Assembly: GCF_024296685.1 (NCBI RefSeq)
Contig: NZ_CP100763.1
Coordinates: 558,001-622,000, forward strand
Reading direction: 5' to 3'
DNA: 64,000 bases
DNA from: Natrinema marinum
Lineage (GTDB): Archaea; Halobacteriota; Halobacteria; Halobacteriales; Natrialbaceae
Shown: one piece after another, positions 41,191 through 49,644 of the stretch
How positions within the stretch are numbered: the first letter of the stretch is position 1
Layout: each line of letters starts with the position of its first letter
The notes under the pieces: model-generated
Databases searched by the model: none
Seen by the model: only the letters and a program-made list of their open reading frames with translations
Told to the model about the DNA's origin: nothing
Program-made: the position numbers and the translations under genes

Positions 41191-42051
41191 ATGATCCTCG
41201 CGACCGACGGCGGAGACGGCGACGACGGGAGCGCTGACGGCGACGCGCTGACGCTCGCGCTCGCACAGATCCGCGTCGAAGCTGGTGAGGTCGAGGCAAA
41301 TGTCGAGCGAGCGCTGTCGGCGGTCGCGCGGGCCGCCGAGCGCGGCGCGGACCTCGTCGCGCTCCCCGAACTGTTCAACGTGGGTTATTTCGCGTTCGAC
41401 CTCTACGCGCGCAACGCCGAACCGTTCGGCGGCGAGACCTTCACCCGACTCCGTGAGGCCGCGTCCGAACACGGAATCGCCGTCCTCGCGGGCAGCATCG
41501 TCGAGGACCTGGCGGCGACCGAGGCCGTCGACACGCCAGCCGACGAAGGGCTGGCCAACACCGCCGCGCTGTTCGACGCCGCCGGCGACCTGCGACTCGT
41601 CTACCGGAAACACCACCTGTTCGGCTACGAGTCGGCCGAGTCGGAACTGCTCGTCCCCGGCGAGCGCCTCGAGACGGCGACGATCGGCGGCCTCACCGTC
41701 GGCGTGACGACCTGTTACGACCTGCGGTTCCCGGAACTCTACCGACAACTCGTCGACGACGGCGTCGAACTACTTCTCGTCCCGAGCGCGTGGCCCTACC
41801 CCCGCATCGAGCACTGGAAGACCCTCTCGCGGGCTCGCGCGATCGAGAACCAGGCCTACGTCGCGACGATCAACGGTTCTGGCGCGTTCGAGGATGCCAC
41901 GCTGCTCGGGCGCTCGAGCATCTACGATCCGTGGGGCGTCTCGCTGGCCTCGAGCGGCGATGAACCGGCGCTGGTGACGACCGAGGTCGATCCGGCGACG
42001 GTCGCGGCGGTCCGCGCGGAGTTTCCGGCGCTGCGGGATCGTCGACTGTAA
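41191..42051 (+). CDS. Carbon-nitrogen hydrolase (nitrilase superfamily)
   Basis: 286 residues. The Glu-Lys-Cys triad is visible: PELFNVGYF (Glu), YRKHHLFGYE (Lys) and TTCYDLRFPELYR (Cys). The N-terminal 18 residues (ILATDGGDGDDGSADGD) are acidic and not part of the fold, so the true start may lie a little further in. The pattern around the Cys is closest to omega-amidase/Nit2-type or amidohydrolases acting on small amides. Co-transcribed with the SRPBCC gene. Substrate undetermined. Confidence 0.87.
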   Translation: MILATDGGDGDDGSADGDALTLALAQIRVEAGEVEANVERALSAVARAAERGADLVALPELFNVGYFAFDLYARNAEPFGGETFTRLREAASEHGIAVLAGSIVEDLAATEAVDTPADEGLANTAALFDAAGDLRLVYRKHHLFGYESAESELLVPGERLETATIGGLTVGVTTCYDLRFPELYRQLVDDGVELLLVPSAWPYPRIEHWKTLSRARAIENQAYVATINGSGAFEDATLLGRSSIYDPWGVSLASSGDEPALVTTEVDPATVAAVRAEFPALRDRRL

Positions 42052-42177
42052 CGGTTGCTCGTCGCCGCTGTGCAGAGCAGCCCGCAGGTTGTTGTGACGA
42101 TCACGTTTTAGTCTACCGGTCGCTCAAACGTTCGTTTCACCAAAAATGGCTTGTATCCTTTCACCGTCTCGAACGAT

Positions 42178-42732
42178 ATGAAACGCCGCGGCTACGTGGC
42201 TGCGCTCGGTGCGAGCGTCGCGTCGCTCGCGGGACTCACAGCGTTCGCGAAGCCAGACCTCCTGTTGACGCTGGGGAAAGGAACGCGAGGAACCGGTGAC
42301 GACGTTTCGGTCACGAAGTCGATCGACGGGGAGGAGGTTTCGTACCTCGAGGAAACGAACGAGGTCCGGTATCCGACCGCCTACGCCGGGGGAGAACCGC
42401 AGCGATACGCTACGGAGGATTTCCGGACGTGGGCGAAACGCAGGTCCGCACCCGTCGGTTCGACGGCGGTGCTGTCGACTATCGAGGACCGGTTGGCCGT
42501 CCCCGTCGACGGAGTCGGAAAGAGTGTGGGGAGGCGGGTACTCAGCACGGTGATATTCGTCGAGTATCTCCTCCCGCGCGAGGAAAACGGCTACCCGCCG
42601 GACTTGTCGTTTCAGAAGGTGGCTTCGGCGACGCCCCGCACGGTCCACGCTACGGTGGTGCTGGAAGGGAAACAGTACACCAGGGCAGTTCCGGTGATCG
42701 CGCGACGGAGCAATCAGGGGCAACCGAATTGA
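42178..42732 (+). CDS. Exported protein of unknown function
   Basis: 184 residues from the ATG at 42178 (KRRGYVAALGASVASLAGLTAFAKP), a signal peptide with a basic start and hydrophobic core (about 6-23). The mature part is beta-rich and contains EVRYPTAYAGGEPQRYATEDFRTWAKR and ATPRTVHATVVLEGKQYTRAV. No metal or catalytic motif recognised. A TTG in frame upstream is a less likely start. Codon use is slightly less GC-biased than neighbours. Downstream, a T-tract (42792-42796) may be a terminator. Confidence 0.7.
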   Translation: MKRRGYVAALGASVASLAGLTAFAKPDLLLTLGKGTRGTGDDVSVTKSIDGEEVSYLEETNEVRYPTAYAGGEPQRYATEDFRTWAKRRSAPVGSTAVLSTIEDRLAVPVDGVGKSVGRRVLSTVIFVEYLLPREENGYPPDLSFQKVASATPRTVHATVVLEGKQYTRAVPVIARRSNQGQPN

Positions 42733-43032
42733 CTGCCCGACTCGAGCGGCGACCGTTCGGTGCCGACCGGGTCGGCCATCGACCGCTGACTTTTTATTTC
42801 GGCGCGCCTTTACTCCGGATGCCGGCAACAGGCGCTTTTCACGTCTACACCGGCACTGCGCGTCGCTCCGGCCCGTCGCACGCGCTCGGCTCCCGGGACC
42901 GAGCGCAACGCCCGCATCCGTCACCTCGCCTCGTCCCACCTTTCGCCCCTTTCGCTTTCGGACAGCTCGAGCGAGAGCGATGTCACGCGGAAACAGTTCT
43001 AGTTGCCGTGTTTACAGATCGCCGGGCGGATA
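42733..43032. other. 300-bp gap with no supported gene
   Basis: Holds a T-rich patch (ctttttattt, 42791-42800) about 60 bp after the exported protein gene, which could be its terminator. Several short overlapping open frames are present but have arginine/proline-rich shadow-like composition. I see no promoter with good spacing, no RNA fold and no repeat of note. Confidence 0.4.
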
Positions 43033-43791
43033 TCAGAACGGGAAGCCGCCGTAGCGCAGGTAGACCATATCGAGGACCAAGAGCAGCTGGAAGAAGCCCT
43101 GTACGCCGCCGAGCATGGCGTTTTGCTGGCCGATCGCGGCGATGACCGACGGGTCGGGGTTGGCAGAGCGCATCTCCCGGTACATCCGGAGTTCGCCAGG
43201 CAGCAGGAAGCCAAAGCCCTGGACCGAGAGGATCGTGACGATGCCGAGCGCGACGGCGATCGCCGGCTCGGTCATCGCGAACTGGCCGCTAGTGAGCGCG
43301 ACCCAGGCCAGCGAACCGACCGTCACGATGGCGAACGGGAGCTGCCAGCGCCGGTCATCCCAGGCGTTCAGTCGCCAGCCGAGCAACAACAGGATCGGGA
43401 TCAGGTTCACCGCGGTAAACAGCGCCAGCCACGGCTCGGCGTGGGGAAACATCCCGATGCGCTGGGCCAGCGTGATGCCGCCGGCGATCGTGACGAACGC
43501 CAGCGACGGCAACAGAAACGCCGTCTTGGGCGTGAGCCGCTGGAACACGGCCGAACTCTGCTCGTCGTCGAGGCCGCCGATCACCGGGCCGAGCACGGTT
43601 CCGATGAAGATGTCGAACCCCGTCCAGAGCACCCCCGCCATCACGTGGACGTAGGTGTGTTGCTGGACCGTCCCCATCGTCACCGCGTAGCCGAGCGCGG
43701 CCAGCGGCACCGCGATGACGGCCACCGCGAAGGCCGGATTCGCTCGCACCCCCAATCCCTTGATCGTACCGCGAACCGTCGACGTCGACAT
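43033..43791 (-). CDS. Multi-helix membrane protein (CopD/DUF2269-like appearance)
   Basis: 252 residues from the ATG at 43791 (a TTG three codons earlier is also in frame). Seven or so hydrophobic helices from about 18 to 248. The early stretch TYVHVMAGVLWTGFDIFIGTVLGPVI resembles the His-containing first helix of CopD and DUF2269 proteins (HxxAAxxWxG pattern), which are involved in copper or heme-linked membrane functions. That resemblance is loose. C-terminal VQGFFQLLLVLDMVYLRYGG is distinctive. It lies between a convergent gap and the nucleotidyltransferase gene. Function unknown. Confidence 0.75.
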   Translation of the reverse strand: MSTSTVRGTIKGLGVRANPAFAVAVIAVPLAALGYAVTMGTVQQHTYVHVMAGVLWTGFDIFIGTVLGPVIGGLDDEQSSAVFQRLTPKTAFLLPSLAFVTIAGGITLAQRIGMFPHAEPWLALFTAVNLIPILLLLGWRLNAWDDRRWQLPFAIVTVGSLAWVALTSGQFAMTEPAIAVALGIVTILSVQGFGFLLPGELRMYREMRSANPDPSVIAAIGQQNAMLGGVQGFFQLLLVLDMVYLRYGGFPF

Positions 43792-43892
43792 ACGCGCCAA
43801 CTCCTACCACAACTCCTTAAATGATGTCGCTCGAGCAACTGCTTCCGAAATATTTCGGTCGGTAACGGAGCCGAGACCGGCGTCTCGCTCCT

Positions 43893-45089
43893 TTATCGGT
43901 CCCGATCGACGGTCTCGCCAGGTCTCGTCGTCGCGCCCGTGTCGAGTTTCAGTCCGGGCGAGAGACTCGAGTTGATCCCCGTCTTGACGCCGTCGCCGGC
44001 GACGACGCCGAACTTGCGTCGGCCCGTCGACACCCGATCGCCTTTGACAGTAAACCGGATATCGGCGTCGTCGTGGCGCAGGTTCGCGACGTTCGTTCCC
44101 GCACCGAAGTTGACGTTCTGACCCAGTACGCTGTCGCCGACGTACGAGAGGTGACTCACCGAGGTTCCCCGCGAGATAACGCTATTCTTTACTTCGACGG
44201 CGTGACCGATCTCGGCGTCCGGCCCGATCAGCGTCGCGCCACGCACGTAGGCGTTCGGTCCGATTTCGGCCCCCTCGCGGATCAGTGCGGGTCCCTCGAT
44301 CACGACGCCGGGCTCGACGGTCGCGCCGTCCTCGACCACGACGTCGCCCTCGAGCCGTGCGTCCTCGCTCACGTCGCCGTCGATCCGGCGCTCGAGGGCG
44401 GCGAGTTTCCACTCGTTGGCCTCGAGCAGTTCCCACGGCCGGCCCACGTCGAGCCACCGCTCGAGCGTGACGGGCGTGACCGCGAACTCGTCGATGACGT
44501 GGGCGAGAACGTCCGTAATCTCGTGTTCGCCGCGTTCGCTTTCGGGCACCTCGAGCCACTCGCGGGCCTCGGCGGGAAAGGCGTACGCGCCGGCGTTGGC
44601 GAGGTTCGTCGGCGGGTCGGCCGGTTTCTCGACGATCTCCGTCACCCGGTCGGCCTCGCCGTCCGCGCCGGCGGTGCTGAGCACGCCGTAGTTGCTCGGT
44701 TCCGCGACCTCGATCGCGCAGACGGCCGGACAGGCGTCGAACAACCGATCGATCGCGGCGGGATCGTAGAGGTTGTCCCCGTTCAGGACGGCGAATGGGC
44801 CCTCGAGGTGGTCGGAGGCCGCGTTGACCGCGTCGGCCGTTCCGGCCTGGTCCTCCTGGACGGCGTAGGAGATCGGCACGCCGCGGTACGCGGCGCCGAA
44901 GTAGTCTCGAACCGTCTCGGCCTCGTAGCCGATCACGAGGACGATCTCGTCCGCACCAGCGTCGACGGCCGCGTCGACCGTGTGCGCGGCGAGCGGTCGA
45001 TCGGCGACCGGGAGCATCGGCTTCGGTACCGATTCCGACAGCGGTCGCATTCGAGTACCCTGGCCCGCCGCGAGAACGACAGCCTTCAT
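43893..45089 (-). CDS. Sugar-phosphate nucleotidyltransferase with left-handed beta-helix (GlmU-like)
   Basis: 398 residues from the ATG at 45089. The N-terminal nucleotidyltransferase domain (1-230) begins KAVVLAAGQGTRMRPLSESVPKPMLPVADRPL, with LNGDNLYDP and IVEKPADPP. The C-terminal half (about 250-390) is a hexapeptide left-handed beta helix (GDVSEDARLEGDVVVEDGATVEPG, ALIREGAEIGPNAYVRGATLIG), as in bifunctional GlmU or other UTP-glucose-1-P types. It may make UDP-GlcNAc or dTDP-glucose-type precursors for surface glycans. The exact sugar cannot be told. It has its own promoter with a perfect 9-bp inverted repeat over it. Confidence 0.9.
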   Translation of the reverse strand: MKAVVLAAGQGTRMRPLSESVPKPMLPVADRPLAAHTVDAAVDAGADEIVLVIGYEAETVRDYFGAAYRGVPISYAVQEDQAGTADAVNAASDHLEGPFAVLNGDNLYDPAAIDRLFDACPAVCAIEVAEPSNYGVLSTAGADGEADRVTEIVEKPADPPTNLANAGAYAFPAEAREWLEVPESERGEHEITDVLAHVIDEFAVTPVTLERWLDVGRPWELLEANEWKLAALERRIDGDVSEDARLEGDVVVEDGATVEPGVVIEGPALIREGAEIGPNAYVRGATLIGPDAEIGHAVEVKNSVISRGTSVSHLSYVGDSVLGQNVNFGAGTNVANLRHDDADIRFTVKGDRVSTGRRKFGVVAGDGVKTGINSSLSPGLKLDTGATTRPGETVDRDR

Positions 45090-45104
45090 GTGTCCGCCCC
45101 TTCC

Positions 45105-45129
45105 ACGAATCGCCGGATAAGCGATTCGT
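45105..45129 (-). promoter_or_regulatory. Operator-like inverted repeat over the nucleotidyltransferase promoter
   Basis: Perfect 9-bp arms ACGAATCGC (45105-45113) and GCGATTCGT (45121-45129) with a 7-base centre CGGATAA. On the minus strand the centre and right arm read CTTATCC, a TATA-like box 26-32 nt before the ATG at 45089. A dimeric factor here would sit on the TATA box. Confidence 0.65.
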
Positions 45130-45216
45130 TCGCTCGCGATCGTCGTCCGACGCTGGGTGGCGGACATTGACCGCCCCACTGACCCCCTGATGGACCGGAG
45201 CGTGCCCGCAGCGTCG

Positions 45217-48200
45217 TCAAGGCGACCCGCTTCCGAAGCGCGTGAACAGCCCCGAAATCGAGTCCGTCCACGACGACGCGTCCCCGATCGCCGCGAGTCC
45301 GCCCGAGCCGCCGAGACAGAGCCGCCCGTTCGCGACTGCAATCGCCGTCGGCCGGTCGACGGCGGTCGGCTCGAGGGTCCACTGCTCCGACCCGTCGGCG
45401 GCCGAGAGCGCGCGGACGCGGCCGTCGGCGGTGCCGAGACAGACGGCGTCGCCGACGACCACCGGATCGGTCGTCGCCTCGCCGACGACGACCCGCCAGC
45501 GCTCGGCGGCCGTCGTCCCGTCGATCGCGTAGCAGCTCCCGTCCGCGCTGACGGCGTAGACCACGCCGTCCGCGACGGCCGGCGACGCCGCGATCCGGCC
45601 GCCGGTATCGAATCGGAATCGGCGCGAGCCGTCGGCGGCCGACAGTGCGCAGAGTGCATCGCCACAGCCGACGTAGACACGCTCGTCCGCGACCGCGGGC
45701 GGTGTCCGAATCTCGCCGTCAGCCTCGAGCACGGTCTCCCAGCGCCGTCGTCCGTCGGCGGCTGCGAGTGCGAGTACCCGATCCGCGCAGGCGGCGTAGA
45801 CGACGCCGTCGTCGACGGCGATTCCGACCGCTGGTCCCTCGAGCGGAGCCGTCCAGACCGACCGTCCGGACTCGGCATCGACCGCGTGGAGGGCGTCGCC
45901 GGCGACGTAGACGGTCCCGTCGGCGACGAGCGGCGGCGTTCGGACGGCAGCGTCAGCCCGGTAGCGCCAGGCTCGCTCGCCCGTGTCGGCCGCGAGCGCG
46001 TCGACTCCCTTCTCGGTGGCGACGAAGACGGTGCCATCGACCGCGGCGGGAGTCGTCTCGACTCCCGTCTCCGTCTCGACGCTCCAGCGCTCACTCCCGT
46101 CCTCGAGGGCCAGCGCGGCGACGCGGCCGTCCTCGCTCGCGACGAAGACGGTGTCGCCGACCAGCGCCGGCGGGGTCGCGATCGCCCCGATCGCCTCGGT
46201 CCGCCACTGCGTCGTCGCTCGTCCGCCGGGTGGGTCGCCGTCGGCGACGTGACCGGTCCGCGCCGGATTCGCGCCCGCCATGGGCCAATCGCGCCGGGAA
46301 GTCCCGTCGCGGTCGCGGACGTGCTCGAGGCGCTCCGTCGCGGTCGTCGCCGCGCCCGAAACCGGCGGGACAGGATCGTCGACCAGCGGCCGAACCGCGG
46401 GCAGCGCGTCGACGGCCTCGATTGCCGTCAGCGTCCGAACGGCGGCCGCTCGGACCCGTGCGTCGGGGTCCGAGAGACACGGCCGCAGGTCGGCCGCGAC
46501 GGCGTCGGGAACGGCCTCGAGACCTTCCACTTCGGCGACTTCGGCCAGCGCGGTTCCGGCGGTCGCCCGAACGTCGGCGTCCGGATCGGACAGCGCCGCG
46601 CGCAGGTCGTCGGTCACCGCGTCGAATCCGCTCGGATCGTCGTCGGCCATCGTCGCGAGCGTCCGTCCCGCGGTGGCTCGGACGACCGCGCTCTCGGCGG
46701 AGAGCCCGGCCGCGAGTTTCGAGAGACCGGTCGGCCGCAGGCGCTCGGACCGGTCGGCCAGCACCGAGAGCGCGAGCGTGGCCATCCCGGCGGCCCACGG
46801 CTCGTCGGGATCGGCATCCGCGAGGCGCTGTCCCAGCCCGGTGAGTCGGCTGTTGATCCCGTCGACATCGCTGGGCGTCTCGCCGCCGGCGACGATCGAC
46901 GCGGCGTCGAGCGACCGATCGTCGACGGCCTCGAGTCGCTCATCCAGCGCGGAGCCGTCGTCTCGGCCCGTTATCGCGAGGGTGCCGAGCGCAAGGGCCG
47001 CGTGCCCGCGGACGACCTCGTCCTCGCCCTCCACAAGCAGGCCGGCCAGCTGGTCCCGGGCCGCGGCCGCGTCGTCCGGATCAGCGGCCGCCAGTCGAGC
47101 GATCTCGCCCGCCGTCGACTGGCGGTCGGCCGCGTCGAGTTCACCCGATTCGAGTCCGTTACAGCGTCGCCCGGTGACCGAGTCGCGATCAGTCCCCCCG
47201 ACGGCGGTCGCCAGCGCCCGTGCGAGCGCTCGCCGTTCGGTCCTCTCGGCTGCTTGGAGCCGATCGAGCAGTGCCGGTTCGGCGTCTGCGATCAGCGTCG
47301 GGTTCGTCCTGGCGACATCTGCCAGCGCCGCGGCTACCGCCGCCGCCCGCTCGTCGCCGGCCGTCAGGACCTCCTCGAGGACCGCGAACGGCGTCGGTTT
47401 CGTCCCGGCGTCGGCCGCGAGCAGCGTCTCGAGCGCGTCCAGCGCCGCCGCGCGGACCGCCGGGGTCGGCTCGACGAGCGCGTCACAGAGGGCCGCGACG
47501 GCGGACCGAGTTTCGCCGCCGGTCTCGAGCCCGAGGACGGCCAGCGCCTCGCAGGCCGCGACGCGGATCGCCTCCTCGTCGGCGCCGGTCTCGGCCGCGG
47601 CCAGCGCGACCACCGGCCCGCGGTCGTCCGGCGCGTCGGGGGCGACCGCGACCAGCGTTTCGCGGACCGTTCCGCGGACGCTCCGATCCGGATCGTCGAG
47701 CGCGTCGAAGAGTCCCGGAAGCGCCGGTCGGACCTCGGCCGGTGTGCTTGCGGCGATCCGCTCGAGCGCGAGCGCCGCGTCGTTGCGCACGCTCGCGTCG
47801 TCGTCCGCCAGCCGGTCGCCGAGCGCCGGCACGACGTCGCGGACGGCCCGCGGCGTCTCGTCGGCGATCGGGATCAGATCGCGGGCGGCCGCCCGCCGCA
47901 CCGCGGCGCTCTCGGCCTCGAGTCGCCGGCCCAGCGCCTCGATCGCCGGGAATGCGTCCGCCGTCCGCGATTCCGCGGTGGCGGCCAGCCTGCGGGCCGC
48001 GTCCCCGCGGAGCCACTCGTCGTCGCCCTCGAGGCGATCGACCAGCGCGGAAACGGTCTCCCCGTCATCCGGTTCCTCGAGCGCGAGCGAGCCCAGCGCG
48101 TCGGCGACGCGGTGACGGACCGGCTCGTGGGGATCGTCGAGCCGGTCGGCGACCCGCGAGACGACCGGTCGGACCGCCGCCGGCTCGGCCGCCGCGACGG

Positions 48201-49440
48201 CTGCGATGGCGCCGGCAGCCTCGATCCGGACGCGGTCGTCCTCGTCGTCGAGGACGCCAGCGAGGTCGGCGATGACGGGCGCGACGGTCTCGGGTGTGGC
48301 GTCCGCGACGGCCGCGATGGCGACGACGGCACGGCTCCGAACCACGGGCTCGTCGCGACCCAGCCGACGAGCGAGCGGTTCGACGGCCGAGCCGACCGCG
48401 TCGGGACGGGCCGCTGCTAGCGTCGCGAGCGTCTCGGTCGCGCGAACACGGACGGTCTCGAGCGGGTCCTCGAGCCGCTCGACGAGCGCGTCGACGGCCG
48501 GAACGGCAGCGTTGGGATCGACCTCGGCGCAGTCGCGGAGCGCGCGGACGGACTCGGTTCGAATCTCGGGTCCGTCTGCGAGGCTCGCGGCCAGCGCGTC
48601 GACGACGCCGCTGACGGCGTCCGGCTCGACCGTTGCGACGGCCGACAGCGCCGCTGCCGCGTCGGCCCGCACGGCGTCGCGGTCGTCGGCCAGCGCCGCC
48701 GCGATCGGATCGACCGACGGCGCGACCGCCGACGGACGCTCGGACGCGACGGCTCGGATCGTCAGCGCAGCGTGTTCCCTGACGGCCGGTTCGTCCTCGA
48801 GTCGAGTCACGAGCACTGGGAGGGCGTCGACGACGGCGTCGGGATCCGATGCGGCGACAGCCGCGAGGATCGCCGTCGCGTTCTCCCGGACCGTGACGAT
48901 CTCGTCATCGGTCGCCGCCGCGACCTCGTCGGCGACCGGAACGACCCGCTCGGGCGCGGCGTCGGCGATCGACGCCAGCGCGTCCGTCGTCCGGGTTCGG
49001 ACTTGCCCCTCGTCGTCGGTCACGTAGTTCGCGAGGGCCGTCGCCGAGTCGGCGACGGCGGTCGGTTCGTCGGCGGCGATCGACGCCAGCGCGTCGGCCG
49101 CGTCGACCCGCACCGCGGTCGACCCCTCGAGCCGATCGGTCAGCGACGGGACGCCGTCCCGCGCCGATTCGGGGTAGACGGTCGCGATAGCCGACAACGC
49201 CGCGACCGCGTGCGATCGGATCGCCGGCTCGTCCTCGAGTCGGTCGGTCAACGACGGGACGGCCGAGCGCACGTCGGCCGGCCTGTTCGCGGCCTCGTCG
49301 GCCAGCGTCTCGGCCGCGTACTCCCTGACCGTGGGGTCGTCGGCCGTCAGAAACTCCTCGAGTCGGTCGATCCCGACGGTGACCTCGAGTCCGTCGTGTC
49401 CGTCACCCGGTCCGTCCGTGATCTCGTTCGTACCTGACAT
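45217..49440 (-). CDS. Giant HEAT-repeat plus beta-propeller fusion protein
   Basis: 1407 residues from the ATG at 49440 (SGTNEITDGPG). Residues about 30-1040 are about 25 HEAT-type helical repeats, each with a VR-x-A-A-x-x-A/TL-A pattern (for example DPTVREYAAETLADEA, DPDARVRAAAVRTLTAI). From about 1050 to the end is a PQQ-like/WD-type propeller (RRDWPMAGANPARTG, then DGRVAALALEDGSERWSVETE and DTGERAWRYRA), with no CC pair or WDxD motif, so no quinone site. No signal peptide, so cytoplasmic. It looks like a scaffold that uses an arc-shaped helical arm and a propeller to gather partners. Function unknown. It stands alone, but topA starts just upstream on the same strand. Confidence 0.85.
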   Translation of the reverse strand: MSGTNEITDGPGDGHDGLEVTVGIDRLEEFLTADDPTVREYAAETLADEAANRPADVRSAVPSLTDRLEDEPAIRSHAVAALSAIATVYPESARDGVPSLTDRLEGSTAVRVDAADALASIAADEPTAVADSATALANYVTDDEGQVRTRTTDALASIADAAPERVVPVADEVAAATDDEIVTVRENATAILAAVAASDPDAVVDALPVLVTRLEDEPAVREHAALTIRAVASERPSAVAPSVDPIAAALADDRDAVRADAAAALSAVATVEPDAVSGVVDALAASLADGPEIRTESVRALRDCAEVDPNAAVPAVDALVERLEDPLETVRVRATETLATLAAARPDAVGSAVEPLARRLGRDEPVVRSRAVVAIAAVADATPETVAPVIADLAGVLDDEDDRVRIEAAGAIAAVAAAEPAAVRPVVSRVADRLDDPHEPVRHRVADALGSLALEEPDDGETVSALVDRLEGDDEWLRGDAARRLAATAESRTADAFPAIEALGRRLEAESAAVRRAAARDLIPIADETPRAVRDVVPALGDRLADDDASVRNDAALALERIAASTPAEVRPALPGLFDALDDPDRSVRGTVRETLVAVAPDAPDDRGPVVALAAAETGADEEAIRVAACEALAVLGLETGGETRSAVAALCDALVEPTPAVRAAALDALETLLAADAGTKPTPFAVLEEVLTAGDERAAAVAAALADVARTNPTLIADAEPALLDRLQAAERTERRALARALATAVGGTDRDSVTGRRCNGLESGELDAADRQSTAGEIARLAAADPDDAAAARDQLAGLLVEGEDEVVRGHAALALGTLAITGRDDGSALDERLEAVDDRSLDAASIVAGGETPSDVDGINSRLTGLGQRLADADPDEPWAAGMATLALSVLADRSERLRPTGLSKLAAGLSAESAVVRATAGRTLATMADDDPSGFDAVTDDLRAALSDPDADVRATAGTALAEVAEVEGLEAVPDAVAADLRPCLSDPDARVRAAAVRTLTAIEAVDALPAVRPLVDDPVPPVSGAATTATERLEHVRDRDGTSRRDWPMAGANPARTGHVADGDPPGGRATTQWRTEAIGAIATPPALVGDTVFVASEDGRVAALALEDGSERWSVETETGVETTPAAVDGTVFVATEKGVDALAADTGERAWRYRADAAVRTPPLVADGTVYVAGDALHAVDAESGRSVWTAPLEGPAVGIAVDDGVVYAACADRVLALAAADGRRRWETVLEADGEIRTPPAVADERVYVGCGDALCALSAADGSRRFRFDTGGRIAASPAVADGVVYAVSADGSCYAIDGTTAAERWRVVVGEATTDPVVVGDAVCLGTADGRVRALSAADGSEQWTLEPTAVDRPTAIAVANGRLCLGGSGGLAAIGDASSWTDSISGLFTRFGSGSP

Positions 49441-49644
49441 GGTATCCCAGAACGCGTGCTCGCGATGCACGCCGTCGTACTGATAACTGCACCTCCAGAT
49501 ACAGTCAGTTAATCCTACGCCCGGCAAGGTCAGATCACGGAAGAGACGCGCCAGAACGGACGAATAGCCGCCGTTAGTATCGAAGCAGTGGGAAAATCGG
49601 TCCGTCGGTGAGGCCGTGTTCGAGTGACGGGGCCGAAACTCGGT

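Noticed and set aside
45157-48420. 1087-residue open frame on the plus strand
   Set aside because: Antisense to the HEAT/propeller gene; Arg- and Asp-rich text without any domain motif.
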